A stretch of 64,000 nt of DNA from Hyphomicrobium denitrificans 1NES1 (GCF_000230975.2 NC_021172.1:806001-870000), one strand, 5' to 3'; numbered from the stretch's first letter, positions 18,045-26,264 are shown. The notes: generated from the letters alone by a model not told the origin. Translations and numbers: made by a program.

Positions 18045-18656
18045 ATGTTGATTTCCCGTCGCGCTGTGACCGTCGGGCTGGTCACGGCTTCCGTGATCGT
18101 ACTAAGGGCTCCAGCATCGGCGCTCCGGAGCATGGATTCTACAAAGCAGATGGGTTCTTGCGCCCCGGGAACAGTGGTGGTCCGGTCTTCAACGAGGCCG
18201 GGCAGGTAGTCGCGCTCGTGCAAGGGGGCACACTGCCGGGGACCGAGAGCAACGACCTTATTCCGATTTCTCTTGCCACCAGTCTGCTGAAAAAAGGGGC
18301 GTTCAGATCGGGGTCGACGTCGCCCTCGCATACGAGAGCTCATGCTATTCGACATGTCGGCATGTATCTCACGGAGTCGAGGCCTGGACATCGGAGACAC
18401 CGTGGGGCCCGGTCAACAGCGGATGGTTGGAGGCGGGCACAACCGAACGGACGAATACAATGCCTTGATCGCGGGGGCGCTCGCGGGCAGGGGCGATGCA
18501 CAGATAGAACTCCTGCCTGGCGATCAAGGAAAATGGGAGGAGAACAAGAAGGATGTCTTCGGGCACGTCGAATACCGGTTTTTCTGCAAAGGCATCCTAC
18601 GATCGGGTGCCGTATATGCCGATCGGCAGTCGGCCGCCTGTCCGTTGAAACAATGA
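18045..18656 (+). pseudogene. Trypsin-like serine protease remnant
   Basis: A signal peptide with a twin arginine (MLISRRAVTVGLVTASVIVL) runs to about 18115. The sequence then jumps in a different frame into the C-terminal part of a trypsin-like protease: EHGFYKADGFLRPGNSGGPV with the active serine in GNSGGP, then NEAGQVVALVQGG. The His and Asp parts of the catalytic triad are missing, so there is a large internal deletion. Another frame change follows an A6G4 run at about 18290, and more protein-like sequence continues to 18656 in two frames. It is a relic without protease activity. Confidence 0.65.
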
Positions 18657-18954
18657 ATGTTCTGTGCCGGAGCATCCCATCGTCAGGTTGGACGTGCGAA
18701 ATAAGGCAAGTGCGGGAACGCCTAACCGCCGGGTTCGATGGCAGTCCGCGTGTTGCCATGTGACCAGTAGTGGCCGTGGTGCCGCGTACACACACCCCAT
18801 ACTGTTTGTGTACGGAGTGATTAAACTAGCAGCATGGCATCTTGGCGCCAGGTGCCATGGCGTTTAACACTTGGCTCCATGCTCATCTCAATTGAATCAA
18901 CGTCCGAGGGCGAGAAGCGCATCTACTGCACGCGTGGGCATTCGGTCGTCACCT
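18657..18954. other. Intergenic region, nothing identified
   Basis: About 300 bases between the protease relic and the recombinase C-terminal relic. No supported gene. Confidence 0.35.
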
Positions 18955-19125
18955 ACTTCACCGGCGCACATGCGGCTGACGTATCTCGCGCCCGACATTG
19001 TCCGCGCGCTCCTGTCCGGACGATATCCACCCGAGCTGACACCGACGCGCCTTGTCTCTCTTTGCAAAGATCTACCGCACGACTGGCAACTCCAACGCGC
19101 AGTCCTCGAGTTCGAGACGCGGTAG
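18955..19125 (+). pseudogene. Serine recombinase, C-terminal fragment
   Basis: The piece HMRLTYLAPDIVRALLSGRY followed by PPELTPTRLVSLCKDLPHDW and QLQRAVLEFETR before TAG has the typical end of the large serine recombinases that accompany DUF2924: an RLTxLAPDI helix, a GR-x-P-x-EL-x2 turn, and a final W-x-x-Q-R. The upstream frame is not conserved. It is plausibly the other end of the recombinase begun at 15127, displaced by a 3.4-kb insertion or rearrangement, but it could also come from a second, lost copy. Confidence 0.65.
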
Positions 19126-19168
19126 CGCCGACCAATACCTAAAAACGATGCGAGTCTGACCGGCCGAA

Positions 19169-19196
19169 AAAGGCCGACAGAGATAAAACGGCCTTT
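19169..19196. terminator. Hairpin after recombinase fragment
   Basis: AAAGGCCG and CGGCCTTT form an eight-base stem with a twelve-base A-rich loop, about 45 bases after the recombinase fragment. No T tract follows on the plus strand, so termination is only possible. Confidence 0.3.
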
Positions 19197-19332
19197 GAGG
19201 GCGGGGAAGTACCGTAGAGACGCGGCCAGTTGCGCGGGACATCGAACCGCCTGCTGATAAGACGCGGAATTCGCGCCTAAATTTTGCCTACGGAAATCGT
19301 ATAATATGCAGAGATATCAGTGGCTTAGTCGC

Positions 19333-19381
19333 TGGCTGGGGGACTAGGATTCGAACCTAGACAGGCAGAGTCAGAGTGTAC
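19333..19381 (-). other. 3' half of tRNA-Gln(CTG): probable attachment site
   Basis: Read on the minus strand, this is the end of a tRNA: the anticodon loop CTCTGAC with anticodon CTG, the 3' anticodon stem TCTGC, a short variable region, the T arm CTAGG-TTCGAAT-CCTAG, the acceptor strand TCCCCCA, discriminator G and CCA. The TCCCCCA-G-CCA end is typical of tRNA-Gln. The matching 5' half (TGGGGGA and D arm) is absent, and the 5' anticodon stem matches only partly, so this is not a working gene. It lies 176 bases before an integrase gene and is most likely the attL/attR copy left by integration into tRNA-Gln. Confidence 0.75.
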
Positions 19382-19556
19382 TCTGTCTATGTTTTCACCC
19401 ATTCCGGCATGTGCCGGACAATTCATATATAAAGCTAGTAAAACCAGCATGTTAATCCGGCCCTCCGATGGTCACGACGGAACCTCACTGAACGCTGTAA
19501 AACATGCTTCTTGAGACACTGGCGAGACATCGATTTTCTATGCTAGGCAGGCAGAC

Positions 19557-20786
19557 ATGGTGTCTGTTGCGCCCAACGTACTGATGATCCGGCGGGCCCT
19601 GAATGGGCCACGGGCGACCTACAGCGTCGCCAAGCATCCGCGGCTTTTCCTGGCGACCAACGGAAAGGGGGGTGGTTCTTGGCGCATCCGGTTTCGACCG
19701 CATGCTGGCGCTCAGCAGTGCTGGCTGACGATCACGAATGATGCTCGCAATGTCGAGTTCGACAGCATCGTGAACAAGGCAAAGGAGCTGATCTCGAAGC
19801 TGGAGCTCGAAGGTGTCGACCCGCGCAGCGCCCGCCCTAAGACCGGGGCGAACTTCGACACCTTGTTCGCGCGCTGGCTTGAGGTGTACGCCAAGGTGCA
19901 CAAGCGCAGCTGGGAGAGCGACGAGAAAATCTACCGTCGCCACATCAAACGGCGGCTTGGATCGAACCTCGTGCGCAGCATCGATCGTCTGCGGGTTATC
20001 GACGTCCTCGATGATATCGCTAAGGCGGCGACTCCGATTCAGGCGAACCGATGCCAGTCGGTGATCTCCGCGGTGTTCTCCTGGGCGCTCGACGAAGGCC
20101 TGGTGCGGTCGCATCCGGCGCTCCGTATCCGCCGTCGCGGTGAAGAACGCGTTCGCGAGTTCGTGATGACCGACGACCAGCTCCGGGCGTTCTGGGCCAA
20201 GCTCGACGGCATGTTTGAGAATGCAGCAATCGCGGTTCGGTTGCTGCTGATCACCGGCCAGCGGCTCGGCGAGGTGGTCGGAGCCAGCGCGGATGAGTTG
20301 AGCCTATCGGGTGATTCTCCGGAATGGGTCATCCCGGGCGCGCGCACGAAGAACGGGCTGCGCCACATCGTGCCGCTCACGGCGACTGCGGTCACGCTTT
20401 TTGAAAAGGCGCGCGATATCGCACGCAAGCCCGACAATCCGTTCGTCTTCCCGGCTCGACGCATGGAGCCTGAGGCGCTTAATGGCAACCAGGTGTCGCG
20501 CCAGTGCAAAGAGGTCTTCCGCGAGATCGGTGCCGGACACATGCGCCTGCACGATCTTCGCCACCAGGCGGCGACGGGCATGGCGCAATGCGGCGTTCCC
20601 CTCGACATCCGCCAGATGGTGCAGAACCAGATCACCGGCCGGACGCAGACGATCGGCGCGGTCTACGACCAATATGATTACGCGCCCGAAAAGCGACGCG
20701 CCTTGGAACTCTGGGAGCGGCGCTTGCTTGCCGTCGTCGCCGGCAAGGCGCCCCCGACCGAGCGCTATGGTTCGGCGACGATCTAA
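19557..20786 (+). CDS. Tyrosine recombinase/integrase of the island
   Basis: A 409-residue integrase with an N-terminal arm and core-binding region (TLFARWLEVYAKVHKRSWES) and a C-terminal catalytic domain. Seen: box I arginine in LLITGQRLGEV, the HDLRH motif, and the nucleophile tyrosine in GAVYDQYDY. The box II position that is usually LNH reads QNQ, so the second histidine is replaced by glutamine; activity may be altered. It sits next to a tRNA-Gln 3' fragment, as expected for an integrase that targets a tRNA gene. Its last codons and following bases (20774-20797) are repeated exactly at 22814-22837. Confidence 0.9.
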   Translation: MVSVAPNVLMIRRALNGPRATYSVAKHPRLFLATNGKGGGSWRIRFRPHAGAQQCWLTITNDARNVEFDSIVNKAKELISKLELEGVDPRSARPKTGANFDTLFARWLEVYAKVHKRSWESDEKIYRRHIKRRLGSNLVRSIDRLRVIDVLDDIAKAATPIQANRCQSVISAVFSWALDEGLVRSHPALRIRRRGEERVREFVMTDDQLRAFWAKLDGMFENAAIAVRLLLITGQRLGEVVGASADELSLSGDSPEWVIPGARTKNGLRHIVPLTATAVTLFEKARDIARKPDNPFVFPARRMEPEALNGNQVSRQCKEVFREIGAGHMRLHDLRHQAATGMAQCGVPLDIRQMVQNQITGRTQTIGAVYDQYDYAPEKRRALELWERRLLAVVAGKAPPTERYGSATI

Positions 20787-20797
20787 AGCCGCGACGG
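20774..20797 (+). repeat. 24-bp direct repeat, copy 1 (end of integrase gene)
   Basis: Begins GGCGACGATCTAA (including the integrase stop codon) and ends GCCGCGACGG. An exact second copy lies at 22814-22837, with weaker similarity extending about 14 bases upstream (ACCGAGCG in both). Confidence 0.9.
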
Positions 20798-21126
20798 TTG
20801 ACAGTTCCGGGGCGCCGATCGCCGCTTTAGCACCTCTGACGATCAATCGGCTCGCCGAAGTACGGTAGAAACTTGCTCGCAGGCCGCGAAGGTCCGCGCA
20901 TCATCCTCGAAGACCAAGACGCAGAAGACAAATCTCGGAGCACGAAGAGACATTGGTCGTTGCGCTGAAACAAGGCTTAAAGCGAGATCGCTGCGTTAGC
21001 TTCGGATACCTGACGAGATGCTGACACCGCCCGTCAGGGTGCGATCAGGTGCATTCCGGCAGTCTCGGCCGCGTCGCCTAAGCGTGGCGACTGGACCGAG
21101 AACGAAGCACAAAAAGGACTACACCT
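20798..21126. other. Region between integrase and PepSY gene
   Basis: About 330 bases with no supported gene. It presumably contains the promoter for the three-gene cargo that follows. No clear -35/-10 pair was identified. Confidence 0.35.
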
Positions 21127-21423
21127 ATGAAAATAGCTCTAATTGCAGGCCTCGTTACCTTGAGTGTTGCTGGCGCAGCGCACGCGGGAAGCTATGGCAA
21201 ACCCTGCACGACGCAGCCGCAAGAAAAATGGATGTCCATTCAGCAACTTGAAAAGATCGTCAATGATCACGGCTACAAGGTTGCCAAGTCGAAAATCAAA
21301 GGCGCTTGTTTCGAGGTCTATGCGCGAGATCCTCAGGGTCAGCGGATCGAGCTGTTCCTAGATCCTGTCACGGGCAATCCAGCCGATGCCGACTGGAGCA
21401 ATCCAGCGAAGCAGGCAGGCTGA
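21127..21423 (+). CDS. Secreted PepSY domain protein
   Basis: A 98-residue protein: a signal peptide (MKIALIAGLVTLSVAGAAHA) and one PepSY-like domain (SIQQLEKIVNDHGYKVAKSK, then FEVYARDPQGQRIELFLDP). Small periplasmic PepSY proteins are often found with membrane cytochrome b genes and may sense or inhibit partner proteins. It overlaps the cytochrome gene (TGATG), so the two are translated together. Confidence 0.85.
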   Translation: MKIALIAGLVTLSVAGAAHAGSYGKPCTTQPQEKWMSIQQLEKIVNDHGYKVAKSKIKGACFEVYARDPQGQRIELFLDPVTGNPADADWSNPAKQAG

Positions 21424-21989
21424 TGCTCTCAGATGCTAACAATGTGAGCGAAGCCGGCGGCGCGATGCCGCCGGCAACCGTTCGGGTCTGGGATCCCTTC
21501 ATCCGCATTTTCCATTGGTCACTTGTTGCCCTGTTCGCCATTGCTTTTCTGACCGGAGACGAGATCGAATGGCTGCACCTGTGGGCAGGATACGCAATTG
21601 CTTTGCTGGTAACATTGCGACTCTTGTGGGGCTTTGTTGGTCCTCGTTATGCACGGTTTTCCGACTTTGTCAGAGGGCCGACTGCCGTCTGGTCTTATCT
21701 CAGGAAAGCCTTGCGTCTCGATGCCCCGAGAACTCTTGGCCACAATCCGGCTGGAGGAGCAATGATACTTGCTCTCCTCGGCCTGCTGATTGGTCTCTGC
21801 TCAACCGGTATCCTAATGACGACCGACACCTTCTGGGGTTCAAAAATGCTGGAAGAAATTCATGAGGCGCTGGCCTACGCGACGCTTGCTCTCGTCGGGT
21901 TACACGTCGTCGGAGTCATCTTTGCGAGCATTGAGCACGGCGAAAATCTTGTTAAGTCGATGCTGACTGGCAGGAAGCGCCCGCTGTAG
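21423..21989 (+). CDS. Cytochrome b561/b6-type membrane protein
   Basis: A 188-residue integral membrane protein of the Ni/Fe-hydrogenase/cytochrome b561 family. It begins with the family signature VRVWDPFIRIFHWSLV, whose histidine is a heme ligand. Four transmembrane helices follow, with further histidines (HLWAGYAIALL near 54 and HEALAYATLALVGLHVVGV near 150-165) in place to bind one or two b-hemes. It would pass electrons across the inner membrane between quinone and a periplasmic partner. The co-translated PepSY gene and the following transporter gene form a small cargo operon. Confidence 0.9.
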   Translation: MLSDANNVSEAGGAMPPATVRVWDPFIRIFHWSLVALFAIAFLTGDEIEWLHLWAGYAIALLVTLRLLWGFVGPRYARFSDFVRGPTAVWSYLRKALRLDAPRTLGHNPAGGAMILALLGLLIGLCSTGILMTTDTFWGSKMLEEIHEALAYATLALVGLHVVGVIFASIEHGENLVKSMLTGRKRPL

Positions 21990-22034
21990 ATATGAGGAGA
22001 CGCAAAGCACATTTGGAACTGAGGGGCATCCTGC

Positions 22035-22736
22035 ATGAGCCGCTTACATCTACATTCGGAGGAACATCTCGTCCATCGAATCGGCTGGCTGAGGGCGGCC
22101 GTGCTTGGCGCCAACGATGGCATCGTCTCAACCGCAAGCCTCATCGTTGGCGTGGCTTCGGCAGCCGCGAAATCTAACGACATTCTGGTGGCGGGTGTCG
22201 CGGGTTTGGTGGCGGGCGCCATGTCGATGGCGGCCGGCGAGTATGTTTCTGTCAGTTCTCAATCGGACACCGAGCGGGCCGATCTCGCAAGAGAGCGAAA
22301 AGAACTCTCGGAAAATATTGCGTTTGAGCGCGAGGAACTCGCAAACATCTATGTCCAGCGGGGCGTCGAGCACGACCTCGCTCTCAAAGTTGCCGACCAA
22401 CTGATGGCAAAAGATGCACTGGGCGCGCACGCTCGGGACGAGCTCGGAATCTCGGAAATCACTACCGCCCGGCCGATGCAAGCAGCTCTGACGTCCGCGG
22501 CGACGTTTTCGGTGGGCGCGGCCCTGCCGATCCTGGTGGTTTTGCTTGCCCCTCCAGACAAGCTTGTACTCAGCGTTTCGATTGCATCCTTGGTCTTCCT
22601 CGGAGCGCTTGGCTGGGTTGGCGCGAAGGCCGGCGGCGCCAACCCCCTTACCGCAACGCTTCGTGTCACATTCTGGGGTGCCTTGGCGATGGCCCTGACG
22701 GCTGGGGTCGGAGCAATTTTTGGGACCGCCGTGTAG
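22035..22736 (+). CDS. VIT1/CCC1 family metal transporter
   Basis: A 233-residue membrane protein of the VIT1/CCC1 family that moves Fe(II) or Mn(II). The first helix contains AVLGANDGIVSTASLIVGVA, the second GLVAGAMSMAAGEYVSVSSQ, both family signatures; the charged cytoplasmic segment (ERADLARERKELSENIAFER onward) carries the acidic metal-binding residues; three more helices follow. It probably exports or sequesters metal. It is the last gene of the cargo operon, 45 bases after the cytochrome gene. Confidence 0.9.
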   Translation: MSRLHLHSEEHLVHRIGWLRAAVLGANDGIVSTASLIVGVASAAAKSNDILVAGVAGLVAGAMSMAAGEYVSVSSQSDTERADLARERKELSENIAFEREELANIYVQRGVEHDLALKVADQLMAKDALGAHARDELGISEITTARPMQAALTSAATFSVGAALPILVVLLAPPDKLVLSVSIASLVFLGALGWVGAKAGGANPLTATLRVTFWGALAMALTAGVGAIFGTAV

Positions 22737-23060
22737 GCGATCAGCGCCCTGCGATGCAGTAAAAAATCAGCGGATAATTTCGTTCTTACCATATTCACCG
22801 AGCGTCGCGGCCTGGCGACGATCTAAAGCCGCGACGGGTGGCGACAGCCACAATTCTGCGCCCTGTCGCGGGTTGTCGCGTCCGGTCGCGCCCCGCCGCG
22901 GCAGTCGACATAAAATGTGATGTGCCGTGTCGCCCCGATGGGTTCGGTAATGCCCGTCGGCTAGCTTGCTAGCAACATAGAAATGGAGGTTTCTGCATTG
23001 ACAGGTCGCGTGAATGCTGCAGATTTGGTGTGGGGGCATCTCGTTGCAAAGGAGAACGGA
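22737..23060. other. Region with integrase-tail repeat and GTCGCG motifs
   Basis: It contains the second copy of the integrase-tail repeat at 22814-22837, followed by a run of GTCGCG/CGCGAC words between about 22840 and 22910 (for example CTGTCGCGGGTTGTCGCG). Such clustered short repeats could be sites for an excisionase or an initiator. This also is the promoter region of the AlpA-ParA genes. No protein gene is supported. Confidence 0.4.
22814..22837 (+). repeat. 24-bp direct repeat, copy 2 (integrase-tail relic)
   Basis: Identical to 20774-20797. Read in frame, the preceding bases give TERRGLATI and a stop, against TERYGSATI at the real integrase end, so this copy looks like the last nine codons of a second, related integrase gene. 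It lies about 225 bases before the AlpA-like gene. Confidence 0.85.
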
Positions 23061-23318
23061 ATGTCGTCGGACCTGCCACGTATGATCACGAAGCGGGAGT
23101 TGTGCCTTATTGTGCCGTACTCGCCGCAACACATTGGGCGGCTCGAGAAGCGGGGATTGTTCCCGAAGCGCGTCACCATCGGTTTGAGGCGCGTGGGGTG
23201 GTGGCTGCATGAGGTGCAGGAGTGGCTGAATACGCGCCCAGACCTCAAATGCCGGGCGCCCATCAAGAGCGACAAACCGAAGGCTGATACAACATGCCCG
23301 TCGTCGTCTCATTTGTGA
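23061..23318 (+). CDS. AlpA-like helix-turn-helix protein
   Basis: An 85-residue small DNA-binding protein of the AlpA/excisionase type: the helix-turn-helix is in ITKRELCLIVPYSPQHIGRL, followed by the wing with RVTIGLRRVGWWLHEVQEWL. The start at 23061 follows AAAGGAGAACGGA, which is a strong binding site. AlpA proteins often control excision or integration genes of islands. Its 3' end overlaps the parA start by 25 bases. Confidence 0.8.
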   Translation: MSSDLPRMITKRELCLIVPYSPQHIGRLEKRGLFPKRVTIGLRRVGWWLHEVQEWLNTRPDLKCRAPIKSDKPKADTTCPSSSHL

Positions 23319-23977
23319 GTCAGAAGGGCGGGGTGGGGAAGAGCACGCTGGCGCGTGCGCTCGCTGCCGTCGCAGGCCATGGTGGCGTGCGCCTGCTTCT
23401 GGCGGATCTCGATCCGCAGCAGCGCACGGTGTCGAAATGGCAAAAGCTGCGCGCGCAGAATGCGCTCGCGCCCGCGATCGAGGTAAAGGCGTTTCGTACG
23501 ATAGACGATGCGTTTGCGGCAGGCGCGAAGCGCGATCTTGTTATCCTCGATACACCGGGCAGTGTTACGCGCGCGACGCTCGACATCGCGCGCAAGTCGC
23601 ATCTGGTCGTACAGCCGACGGGTCCCAGCCTTGATGATCTCGAGCCGGCGGTCCTTCTCTTTCACGAGCTCGCGGATGCAGGAATCCCGCGCGAGCGGCT
23701 GTTGCTCGTGCTGTGCCGGACAGCGACGAAAGGGGAGGAGGCGGAGGCGCGCCGGTACATCGCACAGACGGGATACGCGGTCCTGCGCTCGTCGATCCCG
23801 GAGCGTGCCGTTTACCGCGCGGCGCAGAACCGCGGCCTCGGTCTCACCGAGACGAATGAGCGTGCGCTCAATCAACGTGCCGACATGGTGATTGCGGAGC
23901 TGCTGGCTCGGGTCAACGACGCGATCGCCGCGATGAAGCGCAAGCCGCGCAAGATGGGCAAGGAGGATGTCGCATGA
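23294..23977 (+). CDS. parA: ParA family partition ATPase
   Basis: A 227-residue deviant Walker ATPase. The P-loop is SQKGGVGKSTLARALA at residues 9-24 with the signature lysine (KGGVGKS), Walker A' is LLADLDPQQRTV, and Walker B is LVILDTPGS. It would partition or stabilise the element, particularly when excised. It overlaps the AlpA-like gene upstream and the RHH gene downstream by four bases (ATGA), so the three are one operon. Confidence 0.92.
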   Translation: MPVVVSFVSQKGGVGKSTLARALAAVAGHGGVRLLLADLDPQQRTVSKWQKLRAQNALAPAIEVKAFRTIDDAFAAGAKRDLVILDTPGSVTRATLDIARKSHLVVQPTGPSLDDLEPAVLLFHELADAGIPRERLLLVLCRTATKGEEAEARRYIAQTGYAVLRSSIPERAVYRAAQNRGLGLTETNERALNQRADMVIAELLARVNDAIAAMKRKPRKMGKEDVA

Positions 23978-24252
23978 GCGACGCAGCCAAGTTCGTGAAA
24001 AACATGTTTGCGCCGTCGAAACTCGGGAAGGCGCCGAACCCGGAGGAGGCGCTGCGCAATCTGCACGTTCCTGCGACCCAAGCGCCGGCGGAGCCCTCGG
24101 AGCCGATGGTGCAGGTCAACGTCCGCGTGCCGGCAAGCAAGAAGAAGCGGCTCCGGCTTCTCGCGGCGCGCGACGGCAAAGGCTTGGCCGATGTCATCCT
24201 AGAAGGACTCGAACTCTACGAAGAGCGTCACGGACGCGCGCCGAACGTGTGA
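23974..24252 (+). CDS. Ribbon-helix-helix partner of ParA
   Basis: A 92-residue protein with a flexible N-terminus and a C-terminal ribbon-helix-helix-like part (MVQVNVRVPASKKKRLRLLA, then DGKGLADVILEGLELYEER). Its overlap with parA and its size suggest it is the centromere-binding partner, replacing a full ParB. Confidence 0.75.
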   Translation: MSDAAKFVKNMFAPSKLGKAPNPEEALRNLHVPATQAPAEPSEPMVQVNVRVPASKKKRLRLLAARDGKGLADVILEGLELYEERHGRAPNV

Positions 24253-24256
24253 TCGC

Positions 24257-25393
24257 ATGTGGCGGGTGTGGAGCGTCATCGGCATGCTGGTGTGGGGCGG
24301 CACGATCTTCGCCTCCGCGTCGATGAATTATTTAGCCGGCCAACAATTCGGCCACACGCCATCCGAGGCTCGCGTCTTTGCACTTCTCGGGCTCTCCGCT
24401 GATGTGTGGAAGGCGATCGGGCCGATCTTCATCCTGACACTATGGCGCGCCCGGCGGCCTGTGCCGGCGGGACTTGCCGCGTTTGTATGGATCTTTTGCT
24501 TCATCTTCGCCGTCTCGGCCGCGCTGGGCCTTGCCGCACGCAACCGAAGCGCGGTGATCGGGGAGCAGCAGGATCTCCGGCTAGCTTATCAGGACATCGA
24601 GAGCGAGCTCGCCGCCGTAGAAAAGGAGCGGAGCGCATTCGGGGTCGTGCCGTCGCCTGCCGAGAAGGAAGCGGCGATCGCAGCGGTGTTCGCGCAAGTT
24701 GTTCCGGGCGGCACGGTCGGTGCAGTATCTAAAGACTGTGCCAAGGACACGCCGAGGACACGAAATGCATGTGCGCACGTTGCTTTGTTGCGGCAAGACC
24801 TGGAAAGATCGAAAGATGCCGCCGAGCTCGAGCGGCGGGCATCTTTCCTTCGGCACAAGCGCGATGTTTACCGCGCGCGAGGTGCACGCCGCGAAGCCGA
24901 TCCGCAGTCGCGCCTCATCGCATCGCTTTCCCGCGGTCTTGTTCCGGTCGAGGACGTGAGCCTCGTCCTCATCTTGGTTCTGGTCGTCGTGGTGGAGCTT
25001 GTGAGCGCCTTCGCGCCGGTCGTGGTGCACGAGTTCGTTCTGACGATGCGATCACCTGCTCAACCCGCACGCAGACGCCAAGTTGGCGGTCATCGCACGG
25101 AAACAGGTCCAGCTCGAACGTCTTTGAGCGCTGCAAAGACGGTAGCGGCGCTGGCGCCGAAGGTCGGCGCGCTCTACGATTATCTTGCTGAGCGCATCGA
25201 GCCGGACGAGACGGGTATTTTGGCCGTTAGCGACCTGTGGGGGGACTATCACTTGTGGTGTGGCAATCAAGGCTTCGCGGCTCTCACACGGCGCGCCTTC
25301 ATCAGCGAACTCGATGCCATCGCGGCCGGCGATCTCCGCGACTGCATCTTTTGGCAGGGGAGCAATTACAGGGGATTGAGGTTTGTAAGCTGA
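24257..25393 (+). CDS. Membrane protein with coiled coil, ICE backbone
   Basis: A 378-residue protein with predicted membrane helices near residues 4-27, 45-62, 70-95 and 233-262, coiled-coil-forming charged segments at about 100-130 and 170-215, and a soluble C-terminal domain (about 295-378) with a helix-rich, tryptophan-containing pattern (VSDLWGDYHLWCGNQGF). The C-terminal part resembles winged-helix domains found at the end of phage or plasmid primases, but this is a weak impression. It starts five bases after the RHH gene and is likely in the same operon. Confidence 0.6.
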   Translation: MWRVWSVIGMLVWGGTIFASASMNYLAGQQFGHTPSEARVFALLGLSADVWKAIGPIFILTLWRARRPVPAGLAAFVWIFCFIFAVSAALGLAARNRSAVIGEQQDLRLAYQDIESELAAVEKERSAFGVVPSPAEKEAAIAAVFAQVVPGGTVGAVSKDCAKDTPRTRNACAHVALLRQDLERSKDAAELERRASFLRHKRDVYRARGARREADPQSRLIASLSRGLVPVEDVSLVLILVLVVVVELVSAFAPVVVHEFVLTMRSPAQPARRRQVGGHRTETGPARTSLSAAKTVAALAPKVGALYDYLAERIEPDETGILAVSDLWGDYHLWCGNQGFAALTRRAFISELDAIAAGDLRDCIFWQGSNYRGLRFVS

Positions 25394-25556
25394 ACTTCTA
25401 TCGTGTCAGAGTCTCGTCTCGAAGCCACGACGCCTATCACGCGGATTGGATGAAAAGCGCGCTGTGAGCGAATGCGGGAGGCATCACGGATTTTCGGAGG
25501 GGAAGCAGGAGTTAGCGGCTCTGCTGGGCCGAGTTCATGGCCATGACGGACGATGC

Positions 25557-26090
25557 TTAGCGCTTGGTCTTGAGGTCCCAAAGGGTGGGCAGCACGAATA
25601 CGGCGGTGACTGCAAGAGCAAAGATGCTGAATGGGAAATAATTCCTGGAATCGGCAAAGCCAGCTATTAGGCATCCGATCGCGATCAGGAGGCAGATTGC
25701 TGCAGTGAAGAGTGCTGGTTCGTGGTCGCTCATAACCTTGCGCATCGTTTCCAGACGTTTGCTGGTGTGGGTCTCATCAGCCTTTTTGAGTGCGTCGACG
25801 CCGCGCGCGAGTGCGGCGATCGCGCTTTGTCCCCGGTGCTTGAGCGCCGTCACCTGATCCGCGACGTTCGCCACGAGGCCATAGGCGCCAGGTACTCCTT
25901 GCTTGTCGAGCCTGCGTGCGAGGGTGAGGAGTTCATCATAGAGTCGCCGCTCAGCTGGAGAAAGATTTGCGGGCGGTGCGTCGTGCTCCAGACCGTCATC
26001 ATTGGCGGAGCTGGACTGCGGAAACGTAAAGACCTCCGCGGGCAATTGTCCGGACCCGGTCTTTCCCGATTTATCGCTGCGTCGCGCCAT
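25557..26090 (-). CDS. Small membrane protein, unknown function
   Basis: A 177-residue protein with a hydrophilic, Ser/Ala-rich N-terminus, a helical middle (LSPAERRLYDELLTLARRLD and following) and two C-terminal transmembrane helices (ALFTAAICLLIAIGCLIAGF and FSIFALAVTAVFVLPTL). The ATG at 26090 has GGGGGA eight bases upstream and is chosen over an upstream ATG at 26165. It is convergent with the gene at 24257 and divergent from hsdM. It may be an accessory of either system; no family recognised. Confidence 0.65.
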   Translation of the reverse strand: MARRSDKSGKTGSGQLPAEVFTFPQSSSANDDGLEHDAPPANLSPAERRLYDELLTLARRLDKQGVPGAYGLVANVADQVTALKHRGQSAIAALARGVDALKKADETHTSKRLETMRKVMSDHEPALFTAAICLLIAIGCLIAGFADSRNYFPFSIFALAVTAVFVLPTLWDLKTKR

Positions 26091-26216
26091 GCTTCTATCC
26101 CCCGCGTTGCGGGCGACGATACAATGAAATCGATGGGACTCAAGGTCGGTTGGATATAGTGGCAATGTTCGAAATGTGGAGAATTGGGGAGTTAGGAGAT
26201 ACGGCCCTGTTTTGCG

Positions 26217-26222
26217 TATAAT
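26217..26222 (+). promoter_or_regulatory. -10 box TATAAT ahead of hsdM
   Basis: A perfect TATAAT sits 43 bases before the GTG at 26265. The -35 region is weak (TTAGGA, spacing of about 19). With transcription starting near 26229, the ATG at 26232 would lack a leader, which favours the GTG at 26265 with its GGGGGG binding site. Confidence 0.55.
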
Positions 26223-26264
26223 GTGCGGCGTATGACGGGACAGGAATCTGCGGGGGGAACGAGG

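Noticed and set aside
18158..18763. 201-residue protease gene starting with TTG
   Set aside because: The protease homology begins before the TTG and ends at a homopolymer frameshift; the rest of the frame is an Arg-rich shadow, so it is treated as a relic.
19333..19430. Complete tRNA gene
   Set aside because: The 5' acceptor strand TGGGGGA and the D arm are missing, so only the 3' half is present.
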